Source of the DNA: Corynebacterium alimapuense
GTDB taxonomy: Bacteria; Actinomycetota; Actinomycetes; Mycobacteriales; Mycobacteriaceae
Reading direction: 5' to 3'
Assembly (NCBI RefSeq): GCF_003716585.1
Contig: NZ_PTJO01000006.1
Coordinates: 172,176 to 236,175 of the forward strand
Length of the DNA stretch: 64,000 nucleotides
Position numbers and translations under genes: made by a program. The stretch's first letter is position 1. Every line of letters begins with the position of its first letter. Of the stretch, positions 51,383 to 60,073 are shown piece by piece. The notes beneath the pieces are model-generated. The model was not told where the DNA came from. It did no database searches and saw only the letters and a list, made by a program, of their open reading frames with translations.

Positions 51383-53857
51383 GTGGCAAAACTACTGTTC
51401 AAACTCGGGCGCTGGTCGTTCCACCGGAAGTGGATTGTCATCGTCTTGTGGCTGGCCATTTTGGCGGGCATGGCAGGGGCAGCTTTTTCCTTCCAAAAGC
51501 CGTTTTCCAACCAGTTCAGCATCGGCGGTACTCCGTCGATTGATGCGCTCTACACTCTGCAAGAGAACTTTCCTGATGCTGGAAATCCGGCCGATGCTGC
51601 CTCGGTGAACGTGGTCTTTGTCGCTCCAGAAGGCGAGCTGCTCAGCGATCCGGAGAACTTTGCGGCCATCGATGCGGTGATCGATTATCTCGATGACAAC
51701 CTCGTGGACATCACCGATACGGAACGCTTCGGCAACCCAGTTGAGGTCTCTCCAGCACTTCAAGAATCAGTTATTGAGCAGACCACTTCTCAAGGGTTGC
51801 CGGAAGAAACCGCCCTCGAAGATGCCGCGAACCTGGCGATGATCTCCGATGATGGCACGATCGGTTACACCACCTTCACCATCGATGTTGAGTCCTCGAT
51901 GGATGTCACCCAAGAACAGCGCGACACCGTCACCGCCGCCATGGACCAAGGCCGAGAGCTAGGTATTGAGGTCGAAGCAGGTGGCGCCGGATTCGGTGAT
52001 CCGATTGAAGTGAAAGCCTCCAGTGAGTTAGTTGGTCTAGTGGTCGCCTTCGTGGTGCTTATCGCCACCTTCGGCTCCCTGACTGCTGCTGGGCTGCCAA
52101 TTCTCACCGCCGTGATCGGTGTAGGCATCGGCGCTCTCGCCATCACGGTGGCTACCGCCTTCGTTGAACTCAATAACATCACCCCGGTCTTGGCCGTCAT
52201 GATCGGCTTGGCCGTAGGCATTGACTACGCGTTGTTTATCCTCTCCCGCTATCGCGCGGAACGAAGACGAATGCCCGCCGATGATGCCGCTGGCATGGCC
52301 GTAGGTACCGCCGGTTCCGCGGTCGTGTTTGCCGGCGTGACGGTGATTATCGCGCTGGCTGCACTGACCATCGTCGACATCGGCTTCCTTACCGCCATGG
52401 GCCTTTCCGCGGCCTTTACCGTGTTGGTGGCGGTCTTTATTGCGCTAACCTTCATCCCCGCGCTGTTGGGTGTGCTCGGGGACCGAGTCTTCGAAGCCAA
52501 GGTTCCGGGACTGGCCGGAAACCCAGTGCGACGCGGTGGCAAACGCCGCCGTGGCCGCACCTTAGGTAACCGCTGGGTCAGCGTGGTTCGTAGATTCCCT
52601 GGCCTGGTGATGGCCGTGGTGGTACTCGGCCTTGGTGCAATGGCGACACCGGTGCTCCAGATGGAACTGGCTCTGCCTTCGGATTCGACCTCTAACTTCG
52701 ACACCACCCAGCGCAAGTCTGCCGACATCATGGCCGAGGGCTTTGGCGAGGGCGTCAACGCCCCCTTCTTGGTCATCATTGATGCCCATAACGTCGATCT
52801 TGATTCCCCGGCACTGCAGCCACTGATCACGGCGCAGACCTCGATTGCGCAGCAGTCCGGAACAGAGCTTGATGCGCAGGCAGCCGCTTCTACCAGCTCC
52901 TTCCTCTACACCGTCGGCCAACTCCAGCTGGTCAACGGCGTTAAGCACGCCCAGCTCATCGAAATCAACGACGATTCCACCGCGGCCCAGATCTTGGTCA
53001 CTCCCGTCCATGGCCCGGATGATCCCTTGACCACCGAAACCGCCACGGCACTGCGCACCCAAGCAGAACAAATTGCCGACGCCACCGGCGTCGAGGTTGG
53101 CATGACCGGCCTCACGGCCGTGCAGATGGACATCACCGAACGACTAGCCGGTGCCATGCCGATCTATCTGGGCATTGTCGTAGGCCTGGCGATTTTCCTG
53201 CTGCTGGGAGTCTTCAGATCCGTGCTGGTTCCGCTCGTTGCGGGCCTGGGATTCCTGCTTTCCGTGGGCGCGGCCTTTGGACTGACCGTCTTGGTCTGGC
53301 AGGAAGGCCTTTGGGATCTGGTGAACACGCCAGCTCCGCTGATCTCCTTCATGCCTATCTTCCTCATTGGCGTGACCTTCGGACTGGCCATGGACTACCA
53401 AGTATTCCTGGTCACCCGCATGCGCGAGCACTATATCGCCTTGCAACAACAATCTGCCGCCAGCACAGATCCCAATGATCCAGTGCGCATCAGCACGATG
53501 GATGCAGTGGAAGAATCGACCGTCGTCGGGTTTACCCGTGGTGCCCGCGTGGTCACCGCCGCCGCCTTGATCATGATCGCGGTGTTTATCGCTTTCATCG
53601 ATCAACCCCTGCCGTTTATCCAGATCTTCGGCTTCGCATTGGGCGCCGGCGTGTTCTTCGACGCCTTCTTCGTGCGCATGTCTTTGGTACCGGCGACCAT
53701 GTTCCTCATGCGCGGTGCTAGCTGGTGGATACCGGCCTGGCTCGACCGCTTAATCCCACGCCTGGATATCGAAGGCACCGAATTGGAAAAGGAATGGGAG
53801 CAGCGCCAAGCTGCGAAGAAAGCCCACCGCGAACAGATGGATAAAGTAACCTCATGA
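51383..53857 (+). CDS. MMPL family RND transporter
   Basis: 824 residues, two MMPL halves, each with a large external loop followed by helices (12 in all). The proton-relay helix 'IGLAVGIDYALFILSRYRAE' and its twin 'IGVTFGLAMDYQVFLVTRMRE' carry the paired Asp-Tyr motif. Smaller than the mycolate exporter CmpL1, and closer to the YdfJ-type; substrate may be a lipid or a drug. GTG at 51383. Its stop overlaps the tgt ATG (ATGA), so tgt is translated from the same mRNA. Confidence 0.88.
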   Translation: MAKLLFKLGRWSFHRKWIVIVLWLAILAGMAGAAFSFQKPFSNQFSIGGTPSIDALYTLQENFPDAGNPADAASVNVVFVAPEGELLSDPENFAAIDAVIDYLDDNLVDITDTERFGNPVEVSPALQESVIEQTTSQGLPEETALEDAANLAMISDDGTIGYTTFTIDVESSMDVTQEQRDTVTAAMDQGRELGIEVEAGGAGFGDPIEVKASSELVGLVVAFVVLIATFGSLTAAGLPILTAVIGVGIGALAITVATAFVELNNITPVLAVMIGLAVGIDYALFILSRYRAERRRMPADDAAGMAVGTAGSAVVFAGVTVIIALAALTIVDIGFLTAMGLSAAFTVLVAVFIALTFIPALLGVLGDRVFEAKVPGLAGNPVRRGGKRRRGRTLGNRWVSVVRRFPGLVMAVVVLGLGAMATPVLQMELALPSDSTSNFDTTQRKSADIMAEGFGEGVNAPFLVIIDAHNVDLDSPALQPLITAQTSIAQQSGTELDAQAAASTSSFLYTVGQLQLVNGVKHAQLIEINDDSTAAQILVTPVHGPDDPLTTETATALRTQAEQIADATGVEVGMTGLTAVQMDITERLAGAMPIYLGIVVGLAIFLLLGVFRSVLVPLVAGLGFLLSVGAAFGLTVLVWQEGLWDLVNTPAPLISFMPIFLIGVTFGLAMDYQVFLVTRMREHYIALQQQSAASTDPNDPVRISTMDAVEESTVVGFTRGARVVTAAALIMIAVFIAFIDQPLPFIQIFGFALGAGVFFDAFFVRMSLVPATMFLMRGASWWIPAWLDRLIPRLDIEGTELEKEWEQRQAAKKAHREQMDKVTS

Positions 53858-55104
53858 CCCACGAAGATCTCAGCTTCACCCTCGGCACGGAATTGGAATC
53901 CGGCCCCGGCCGACATGGCCGAACCGGAGTAATCCACACCCCGCACGGCGATATTGCTACGCCAGCATTTATCCCCGTGGCTACCAAAGCCACCGTGAAG
54001 ACACTGACCCCAGAACAGATTCGGCAGACTGGTGCGCAGGCAATTTTGTCCAACGCCTACCACCTCTACCTCCAGCCGGGCGAAGACATCGTCGATGAAG
54101 CCGGGGGAGTGGCCGCCTTCGAAAACTGGCACGGCCCCACCTACACCGATTCCGGTGGATTCCAGGTCATGAGCCAGGGCGTGGGTTTCCAAAAGACCCT
54201 GACCATGGAAGCTGCCGCCGGAAATAGCCATTTCTCGCGCAAAAAATCCAACCTGGCGCGTGTGGATGAAGACGGGGTGGACTTCACCAGCTTTATCGAC
54301 GGCTCACGCCACCGCTTCACTCCCGAGATCAGCATGCAGATCCAGCACCAGCTCGGCGCAGACATCATCTTCGCCTTTGACGAGCTGACCACGCTCATGG
54401 ACACCCGCGATTACCAAGACGATTCCGTCGAGCGCACGCGCCGCTGGGCGGGGCGTTGCCTCGACGAGCATGATCGCTTGACCATCGAGCGGGCCTCCAA
54501 GCCCCGACAGTCACTCTGGGGTGTTATCCAAGGCGCGCAATATGAGGATCTGCGCCGCCAGGCAACCAAGGGCCTGCTTGAGCTCTCCGATGAGGCAGAA
54601 GCCCAGGGCCGTCGTGGCTTCGGAGGCTTCGGCATTGGTGGTGCGCTGGAGAAAGAAAACCTAGGCACCATCGTCGGCTGGGTTTGCGATGAGCTGCCCC
54701 GCGAGAAGCCCCGCCACCTATTGGGTATCTCTGAGCCCGATGACTTGTTCACCGCCATCGAAGCCGGTGCAGACACCTTTGACTGTGTGGCACCAACTAG
54801 GTTGGGTCGCCGCGGCGGGGTGTATACCCTCGACGGTCGTCTGAACTTGAGCGGTGCGAAGTTCAAGCGTGACTTCACCGGCGTCGACGAAGAATTCGGT
54901 GGCTATGTCTCCGAAAACTACTCGCGCGCCTATCTCCACCACCTCCTGCGCGCCAAAGAGTTCCTCGCTGGCACGCTGTGCACGATCCACAACGTGGAGT
55001 TCATGGTGCGTTTGGTCGACAACATCCGAGCGTCGATTGTTTCTGGTGACTTTGAGGCCTACCGCGATGAGTTCTTGGGCCGCTACTACGCCAATAAACG
55101 CTAA
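53854..55104 (+). CDS. tgt: tRNA-guanine transglycosylase, zinc site lost
   Basis: 416-residue TIM-barrel enzyme that swaps guanine-34 of GUN tRNAs for a 7-deazaguanine. Nucleophile-region Asp motifs DSGGFQVMS and YTLDGRLNL (Asp327) are kept, as are 'TGAQAILSNAYHLYLQPG', 'FAFDELT' and 'CVAPTRLGRRG'. The structural zinc motif of E. coli, Cys-x-Cys-x2-Cys-x25-His, aligns without gap to Phe348, Gly350, Ser353 and His379, so three of four ligands are gone. The LAVGE base-recognition loop of preQ1-type enzymes is shortened (IGGALEKENL at 261-270). It overlaps the MMPL gene. With yhhQ and gluQ nearby, queuine may be its substrate (inference). Confidence 0.85.
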   Translation: MTHEDLSFTLGTELESGPGRHGRTGVIHTPHGDIATPAFIPVATKATVKTLTPEQIRQTGAQAILSNAYHLYLQPGEDIVDEAGGVAAFENWHGPTYTDSGGFQVMSQGVGFQKTLTMEAAAGNSHFSRKKSNLARVDEDGVDFTSFIDGSRHRFTPEISMQIQHQLGADIIFAFDELTTLMDTRDYQDDSVERTRRWAGRCLDEHDRLTIERASKPRQSLWGVIQGAQYEDLRRQATKGLLELSDEAEAQGRRGFGGFGIGGALEKENLGTIVGWVCDELPREKPRHLLGISEPDDLFTAIEAGADTFDCVAPTRLGRRGGVYTLDGRLNLSGAKFKRDFTGVDEEFGGYVSENYSRAYLHHLLRAKEFLAGTLCTIHNVEFMVRLVDNIRASIVSGDFEAYRDEFLGRYYANKR

Positions 55105-55132
55105 GTGAAAACCATCAGCTCGGGGTTATCTC

Positions 55133-55138
55133 TAGGAT
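55133..55138 (+). promoter_or_regulatory. -10 box (TAGGAT), leaderless gene at 55145
   Basis: TAGGAT followed by 6 nt and the ATG at 55145. Confidence 0.45.
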
Positions 55139-55144
55139 GGCTCC

Positions 55145-56683
55145 ATGAGCGAGCTGATCTCTACCACCGGCTATCAAGCCAGCCACCCCACCCGAACCAT
55201 CCTGGTCACTGGCGCGACCGGATACGTCGGGGGGCGGCTGATCCCAGAATTATTGGCTGCCGGATTCAATGTTCGTGCCACCTCTCGAAACTTGGAAAGT
55301 CTGCGCCGCTTTTCTTGGTTTGACCAGGTCGAAGCCGTCGAAGCTGATCTATCGGTCGCAGCGGATCTCTCCCAGATTCTGGAGAACGTGGACGTGGTGT
55401 TCTACCTCGTGCACTCGATGGGCAGCGGCCCAACGGATTTCGAATCGGTCGAACGAGACACCGCCACCACTTTCGTGGAGGCTGCGGAGGCGGCCAAGGT
55501 AGGCCAAATCGTCTACCTGTCTGGATTGCATCCTCAAGGTGTGGCCTTTGACGATCTCTCCAAGCACATGCGCTCGCGGGAGGCAGTGGCGCGGATTTTC
55601 CTTGATTCGCAGGTACCCGCCTTGGTGCTTCGGGCCGCCACGCTGATCGGTTCCGGTTCTGCCTCCTTTGAAATGATCCGGCACCTGACTGAGCGGTTGC
55701 CGGTGATGGTGGCACCGAAGTGGATCGCCAATAAGATTGAACCGCTGAGTATCCGCGACACCCTCTACTATTTGGCAGCCTCTGCTGACCTCAACACCAC
55801 GGTCAACGCTGGCTATGACATCGGTTGTGGAACCAGCTACCGATTCGCCGACCTATTGGCACTCTATGGCCGTGAGCGGGGCCTGCGCCGATGGATTTTT
55901 GCCCTGCCCTTTGCCATCCCCGTTGATGTGCTCTCCGGGCTGTGGATTGCGCTGGTGACTCCAGCGCCGCGTCGATTAGCAGTGCCGCTGTCACAATCGA
56001 TGGCGGAGAACGCCGTGACCATGGACCACAAGATCGCCGAGGTGATCCCCGACCCACCGGGCGGGTTGGCGGATTACCCCACCGCGGTGCGTAGGGCGCT
56101 GAAAAGAGAAAGCGAAGAGGGCGTACTCACCTCTTGGGATGGCAGTTGGCGCACCTCCGTCAGCTCAGCTGACTCGTTGCCCACCGATCCGGAATGGTCC
56201 GGGCACACGGTCTTTAGCGATGATCGACAAAGCCATTGTGAGCTACCCGCTGAGCAGGTCTGGCGGGTCATCGAAGGCATCGGCGGGCCGAATGGGTGGT
56301 ATTCCGCGCCGGCTCTGTGGGGCGTGCGCGGGATCGTCGATAAGGTCATGGGCGGGCCGGGCTTAGGCGGGCGACGCGACCCAGCGCGCCTGGTCGTAGG
56401 AGACCGCGTTGACTGGTGGCGGGTGGAAGAGATCCAGCCGCCTAGGCGATTGGTATTGCGCGCGGAGATGAAGCTTTCCGGTCGGGCCTGGCTGGTACTA
56501 GAAGCCACCCCGGAGCAGACGGGATCAACCTACCGACAGACTGCGGTCTTTTTCCCGCAAGGGGTGCTCGGCAGGTTGTACTGGTGGGCATTAGTGCCCT
56601 TCCACTCGGTCATTTTTCCGGTGATGAAACGCAATATTCTCCGCGCGGCTAGCGAACTCGATCAGGCGGCAGAAGGCTCGTAA
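55145..56683 (+). CDS. SDR family NAD(P)-binding protein with DUF2867 domain
   Basis: 512 residues. N-terminal 300: atypical SDR of the NmrA/NDUFA9-like type, with TGATGYVGGRLIPELL and 'VVFYLVHSMGSG', but no classical YxxxK. C-terminal 190: DUF2867, an SRPBCC-like lipid or cofactor pocket (starting near DDRQSHCELPAEQVW and ending in a hydrophobic 'VLGRLYWWALVPFHSVIFPVM' tail that may touch the membrane). Substrate unknown. It overlaps convergent yhhQ by 22 nt. Confidence 0.85.
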   Translation: MSELISTTGYQASHPTRTILVTGATGYVGGRLIPELLAAGFNVRATSRNLESLRRFSWFDQVEAVEADLSVAADLSQILENVDVVFYLVHSMGSGPTDFESVERDTATTFVEAAEAAKVGQIVYLSGLHPQGVAFDDLSKHMRSREAVARIFLDSQVPALVLRAATLIGSGSASFEMIRHLTERLPVMVAPKWIANKIEPLSIRDTLYYLAASADLNTTVNAGYDIGCGTSYRFADLLALYGRERGLRRWIFALPFAIPVDVLSGLWIALVTPAPRRLAVPLSQSMAENAVTMDHKIAEVIPDPPGGLADYPTAVRRALKRESEEGVLTSWDGSWRTSVSSADSLPTDPEWSGHTVFSDDRQSHCELPAEQVWRVIEGIGGPNGWYSAPALWGVRGIVDKVMGGPGLGGRRDPARLVVGDRVDWWRVEEIQPPRRLVLRAEMKLSGRAWLVLEATPEQTGSTYRQTAVFFPQGVLGRLYWWALVPFHSVIFPVMKRNILRAASELDQAAEGS

Positions 56684-57423
56684 TAGTTTTCCCGGCGTTT
56701 GACCCAGGCGATGACGGCATAGGTGACCGGCAGGAGGACGATTTCAATGATGGTCTTCCACAGGAAGCCAACAATGATGTAGTTCACCGTGTCACCGAAG
56801 GTAATAATGCCAATTACTGGTGCCGCGATTAGGCAAAAGACCAGGGTATCGCCGAATTCACCGACGACGGTGGAACCGATTAGCCGAGCCCACAGGGACT
56901 TTTCACCCGTGTGTTTTTTGATCGAGACCAACACCCACGAGTTGAGCAGCTGGCCAACTAAGTAGCCAAACAGGGAAGCCAATACGATGCGGGGGACTAG
57001 CCCCAGCACTTCAGCGAAGGCGTCTTGGCCCTCGTAGAAGTCAGCGGCTGGCAACCAGATGGCGATATAGAAGGTGACTACCGCAAGCACCGTGACAGCG
57101 AAGCCGGTCCAGATTGCGCGGCGGGCGGCCTTGAAGCCGTAGCACTCCGCGAGAACATCGCCGACGATATAGGCCAGCGGGAAGAGGAAGAAGGCGCCGT
57201 CGGTGATCAGCGGGCCGAGCTGCACACCCTTGGTGGCAGTGATATTCGAGATGAGAAAGACCGCGATAAATAACGCGACGAAGGTGGGATAGAAGCTGGC
57301 TTGGATAGGAATGAAGCGGGCGTTTCCGGACGTCGTGGTCTGCTGCGCAGAATCGGCCTGAACCGATTCTGAAGCCACGGCGCCCTGCCCAGATGCAGGG
57401 AGGTTTGAGTTATTCACGGCCAT
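56662..57423 (-). CDS. yhhQ: Queuosine precursor transporter (YhhQ/VUT family)
   Basis: 253 residues with six to seven membrane segments after a 35-residue polar N-terminal extension. Family motifs: 'LISNITATKGVQLGPLITDGAFFLFPLAYIVGDVLAECYGFKAAR', 'YLVGQLLNSWVLVSIKKHTG' and 'RLIGSTVVGEFGDTLVF'. YhhQ imports preQ0/preQ1 in E. coli and queuine in some pathogens. Located between tgt and gluQ; divergent from gluQ with 76 nt between. Together these suggest salvage in place of synthesis. Confidence 0.9.
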   Translation of the reverse strand: MAVNNSNLPASGQGAVASESVQADSAQQTTTSGNARFIPIQASFYPTFVALFIAVFLISNITATKGVQLGPLITDGAFFLFPLAYIVGDVLAECYGFKAARRAIWTGFAVTVLAVVTFYIAIWLPAADFYEGQDAFAEVLGLVPRIVLASLFGYLVGQLLNSWVLVSIKKHTGEKSLWARLIGSTVVGEFGDTLVFCLIAAPVIGIITFGDTVNYIIVGFLWKTIIEIVLLPVTYAVIAWVKRRENYYEPSAA

Positions 57424-57487
57424 GATGCTGCCACACCGATCCTGAAGGCGTGAATCAACCGCTTATACCCAGCCGGTACCCGGCCCA

Positions 57488-57493
57488 TAGAAT
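57488..57493 (+). promoter_or_regulatory. -10 box (TAGAAT), leaderless gluQ
   Basis: TAGAAT followed by 6 nt and the ATG at 57500. Confidence 0.5.
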
Positions 57494-57499
57494 GGCCTC

Positions 57500-58438
57500 A
57501 TGTCTGAGCTTGAAAACCACCCCGGTGCTGGCCGCTACGCCCCCTCTCCCAGCGGTGACCTGCACTTTGGGAACCTGCGCACCGCGCTGATCGCCTGGTT
57601 AATGGCACGGAGCACCGGACGAGATTTTCGATTGCGAATCGAAGATATTGATACCCAGCGCTCCTCCGCGGCCTCTGCTCAGCGCCAGATCGAGGACCTA
57701 CTATCCCTGGGACTGGATTTCGACGGCGTTGCCGTCTACCAATCCGATCGCTTCCCCGCCTATGAGCGTGCGTTAGCCCAGCTAGCTGCAGCTGGGCTGG
57801 TCTATGAGTGTTATTGCTCGCGCCGGGAGATCCACGAAGCCGCTCGCGCCCCGCACCTGCCGCCCGGTTCCTATCCGGGAACCTGCCGGGATATGAGCGC
57901 TGAGCAACGGCAGCGGCGTCGAGAAGATCTTCAACAACAGGGCCGAGTGCCGGCGCTGCGGTTGCGTGCCGAAGTTGATCATTTCACCATCGAGGATCTC
58001 ATCCACGGCAGCTACACCGGAGAAGTAGATGATTTCGTCCTGCGCCGCGGCGGCAACGCCGGCCAGGGACAAGACTGGGCCTATAACTTTGCAGTGGTGA
58101 TTGATGATGGCTTTCAAGGCATCGATCAAGTCGTGCGCGGCGATGACCTGCTAGAAAGTGCCCCCCGGCAGGGCTATTTAGCCGAACTGCTGGGGATTGA
58201 AGTGCCCACTTATGTGCATGTCCCGTTGGTGCTCAACGACCAAGGTCAGCGGCTAGCCAAACGCGATGGAGCGGTAACGCTAGCTCAGCTGCGGGAGAAC
58301 TATTCCACCACTGAGATCCTAGGGATGCTCGCAGCCAGCCTCGGCTATCCGGAAGTGGATTCCGCCGCCGGACTATTAGAGGTCTTTGATCTTCGTGAAC
58401 TCTCGCGCGAGCCGGTGGTGTGGTCGCAGCCGGGGTAG
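57500..58438 (+). CDS. gluQ: Glutamyl-Q tRNA(Asp) synthetase
   Basis: 312-residue truncated GluRS-like enzyme that attaches glutamate to queuosine-34 of tRNA-Asp. '[24 protein letters not shown]' holds the HIGH-type motif (LHFG), 'CYCSRREI...YPGTC' the zinc site (CxC..Y..C), and '[10 protein letters not shown]' the KMSKS-type loop; the anticodon-binding domain is absent. Its presence implies queuosine is made in tRNA here. Confidence 0.93.
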   Translation: MSELENHPGAGRYAPSPSGDLHFGNLRTALIAWLMARSTGRDFRLRIEDIDTQRSSAASAQRQIEDLLSLGLDFDGVAVYQSDRFPAYERALAQLAAAGLVYECYCSRREIHEAARAPHLPPGSYPGTCRDMSAEQRQRRREDLQQQGRVPALRLRAEVDHFTIEDLIHGSYTGEVDDFVLRRGGNAGQGQDWAYNFAVVIDDGFQGIDQVVRGDDLLESAPRQGYLAELLGIEVPTYVHVPLVLNDQGQRLAKRDGAVTLAQLRENYSTTEILGMLAASLGYPEVDSAAGLLEVFDLRELSREPVVWSQPG

Positions 58439-58548
58439 TGGGGGAGGGGGAGTTTAATTCAGGAAACTCTGAATCAACTACACCCTTCGCCGGCATCCTC
58501 ACTGAGGAAGAATATGCTGCGATGAAGGCCAAGATTCTCGGTCTATAG
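58438..58548 (+). pseudogene. Orphan SHOCT-like 36-codon remnant
   Basis: A frame starting at GTG 58438 (sharing the G of the gluQ stop) and ending TAG 58546-58548. It ends 'TTPFAGILTEEEYAAMKAKILGL', which is the C-terminal SHOCT helix pattern of larger membrane proteins. Only this C-terminal piece exists, so it is most likely the remnant of a lost gene, though a true micro-protein cannot be excluded. Confidence 0.45.
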
Positions 58549-59427
58549 GCCTGGGTGGTGGGCTTCGAAAATTTCTCCGTTGGACGGCATGCTGCGGAGT
58601 GCATTCTTCGCGGGTTCCTGGGCAAGTTCTTTTAAAGATGGCTCTATCTCTTCTGATCGGGTGATGTTGTCCCAGACCATCATTAGTCCAGCCGCCGCGT
58701 GGGGATTGACCCGATCCATGAGATGTACGTGTAGATGAGGCTCCGAGCTATTCCCGGTATTGCCGACTTCTCCTAGTTGTTGGCCGGTGTTAACTCGTTG
58801 CCCGGACGCTACCGTGAGGCTGTCTTTTCGCAGGTGGGCATAGACGGCAGCGGTGCCATCATCATGAGCGACGATGACATGGTTTCCCAGGATCATTCGA
58901 TCTCCAGTCAGCGATCGGATAACCGCCTCCAGGGTCATGAGGTAGAGCAGTCCTTGCCAGGTATTTCTGGCTCGGTGATCAGTGGCCTTAGCCGAAGTCT
59001 TCTTGACTACACCAGGTGCCATCGAGTACACCTGTGCGCCGAAGCTGGGATAATCCGCTGGGCGGGAACCGCGCCAGGCGCGTCTTATTTTTGCCGGGGT
59101 GGTTTCATCTGTTGGTCGCAGAATGTCCACAGCGGCGTATTGCCCCAAAAACCGGGTGCCATGGCTGGGGAGTTTCTGTCCCGGGCTGTTGAGCGCAGCC
59201 CAGCGGCCTCGGACGGGCGCTGCCATGACATAAGGCTCGTGGCGGGCAGTCTTGGGAGTGACCAGCAAGAATATGCCGGCGAGGAACAGGGCAGCTGATA
59301 ATCCCAGTGGCGGTATCGATTCTAAGAAGGGCACCTGCAGCCCATTCCTCCCTGCCACCATGGCCGAAAAGACCACTACCACTACGATCAACCAGAATTT
59401 ACGTAGGCGAGAGATGGCACGTCGCAT
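58543..59427 (-). CDS. M23 family (LytM-like) metallopeptidase
   Basis: 294 residues with two membrane segments at the N-terminus, then a LytM domain: 'ILGNHVIVAHDDGTAAVYAHLRKDSL' and 'SSEPHLHVHLMDR' (HxH) with zinc ligands. The His-x3-Asp ligand pair of classical members (HxGxD) is not obvious, so it could be a non-peptidase of the LytM type. Its ATG overlaps the stop of the regulator gene (ATGA), so the pair is co-expressed; the anchor places the domain outside, at the cell wall. Confidence 0.8.
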   Translation of the reverse strand: MRRAISRLRKFWLIVVVVVFSAMVAGRNGLQVPFLESIPPLGLSAALFLAGIFLLVTPKTARHEPYVMAAPVRGRWAALNSPGQKLPSHGTRFLGQYAAVDILRPTDETTPAKIRRAWRGSRPADYPSFGAQVYSMAPGVVKKTSAKATDHRARNTWQGLLYLMTLEAVIRSLTGDRMILGNHVIVAHDDGTAAVYAHLRKDSLTVASGQRVNTGQQLGEVGNTGNSSEPHLHVHLMDRVNPHAAAGLMMVWDNITRSEEIEPSLKELAQEPAKNALRSMPSNGEIFEAHHPGL

Positions 59428-59969
59428 CAGCGATCTACCCCCAGCAGAATGGTCAGTAGCGGCACGATTCGGGCCGGTGGTACCTCGTATTTGCTAGAGC
59501 CCAGCAACCTTACCCATCCGGTGGCCACTAGTTGGCGTAGATGGTGATAAATCTGACCGTTGGTGCCAAAGTCGCCAGATTCGCGGATGTCCTCGATGGT
59601 GCACGCATCTGTTAGTAAGCGTTGGAGTAGCCGCAGTTGCACTGGGTGTCCGAGTGCGGATAAGGAATCTGCTCTCGCGCCGAAGTCGGTGTCGAATAGC
59701 TCTTGTGCGGTGATCTGCCTGTGCCAGTGCGCGTGCTGGCCCATGGGGGTCTGCACTGCGCCGGTCAAAAGAACGCTTCCGCTGGGGGATTGGGCGCGTT
59801 GTTTGAGTCCTTCTAATACCCAGAATGTCTCTTGGTGATCCTCAGGCACGTCGGAAGTTTCAGCTATTGAGAGATTCTGAGTTGTCGAGGTGGCCTCGAG
59901 TGCGGCTAGGCGTTGCTCGAGGTCTACTGGGCGTTGCGCTAGCTCGCGGTAGTGATCCACTTCACTCAT
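59427..59969 (-). CDS. ArsR-type winged-helix transcriptional regulator
   Basis: 180 residues. An N-terminal polar region is followed by a C-terminal winged helix: 'ADSLSALGHPVQLRLLQRLLTDACTIEDIRE...GTNGQIYHHLRQLVATGWVRL' with recognition helix QIYHHLRQL. No metal-binding cysteines. It is translationally coupled to the M23 gene and probably controls it in response to an envelope signal (inference). Confidence 0.82.
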   Translation of the reverse strand: MSEVDHYRELAQRPVDLEQRLAALEATSTTQNLSIAETSDVPEDHQETFWVLEGLKQRAQSPSGSVLLTGAVQTPMGQHAHWHRQITAQELFDTDFGARADSLSALGHPVQLRLLQRLLTDACTIEDIRESGDFGTNGQIYHHLRQLVATGWVRLLGSSKYEVPPARIVPLLTILLGVDR

Positions 59970-59977
59970 AGCGCCAA

Positions 59978-59992
59978 ATTACAGGAATTACG
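59978..59992. promoter_or_regulatory. AATTAC direct repeat at the regulator promoter
   Basis: AATTAC-AGG-AATTAC lies 9 nt before the regulator start; minus-strand TGTAAT overlaps it as a -10. A self-binding site is possible. Confidence 0.3.
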
Positions 59993-60039
59993 TCATTGCG
60001 TTCTATGAAAACTCCAGACCAGGCCAGATGGAGACACGA

Positions 60040-60067
60040 AAAAGCCCCCGGTTTCCCGGGGGCTTTT
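60040..60067 (-). terminator. Terminator of tRNA-Ser(GGA)
   Basis: AAAAGCCCCCGG - TTTC - CCGGGGGCTTTT; on the minus strand the stem ends in a run of T. Confidence 0.9.
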
Positions 60068-60073
60068 CAGTGG

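Noticed and set aside
57424..57499. preQ1 riboswitch ahead of yhhQ or gluQ
   Set aside because: The 76-nt gap shows no preQ1 aptamer pattern and gluQ appears leaderless.
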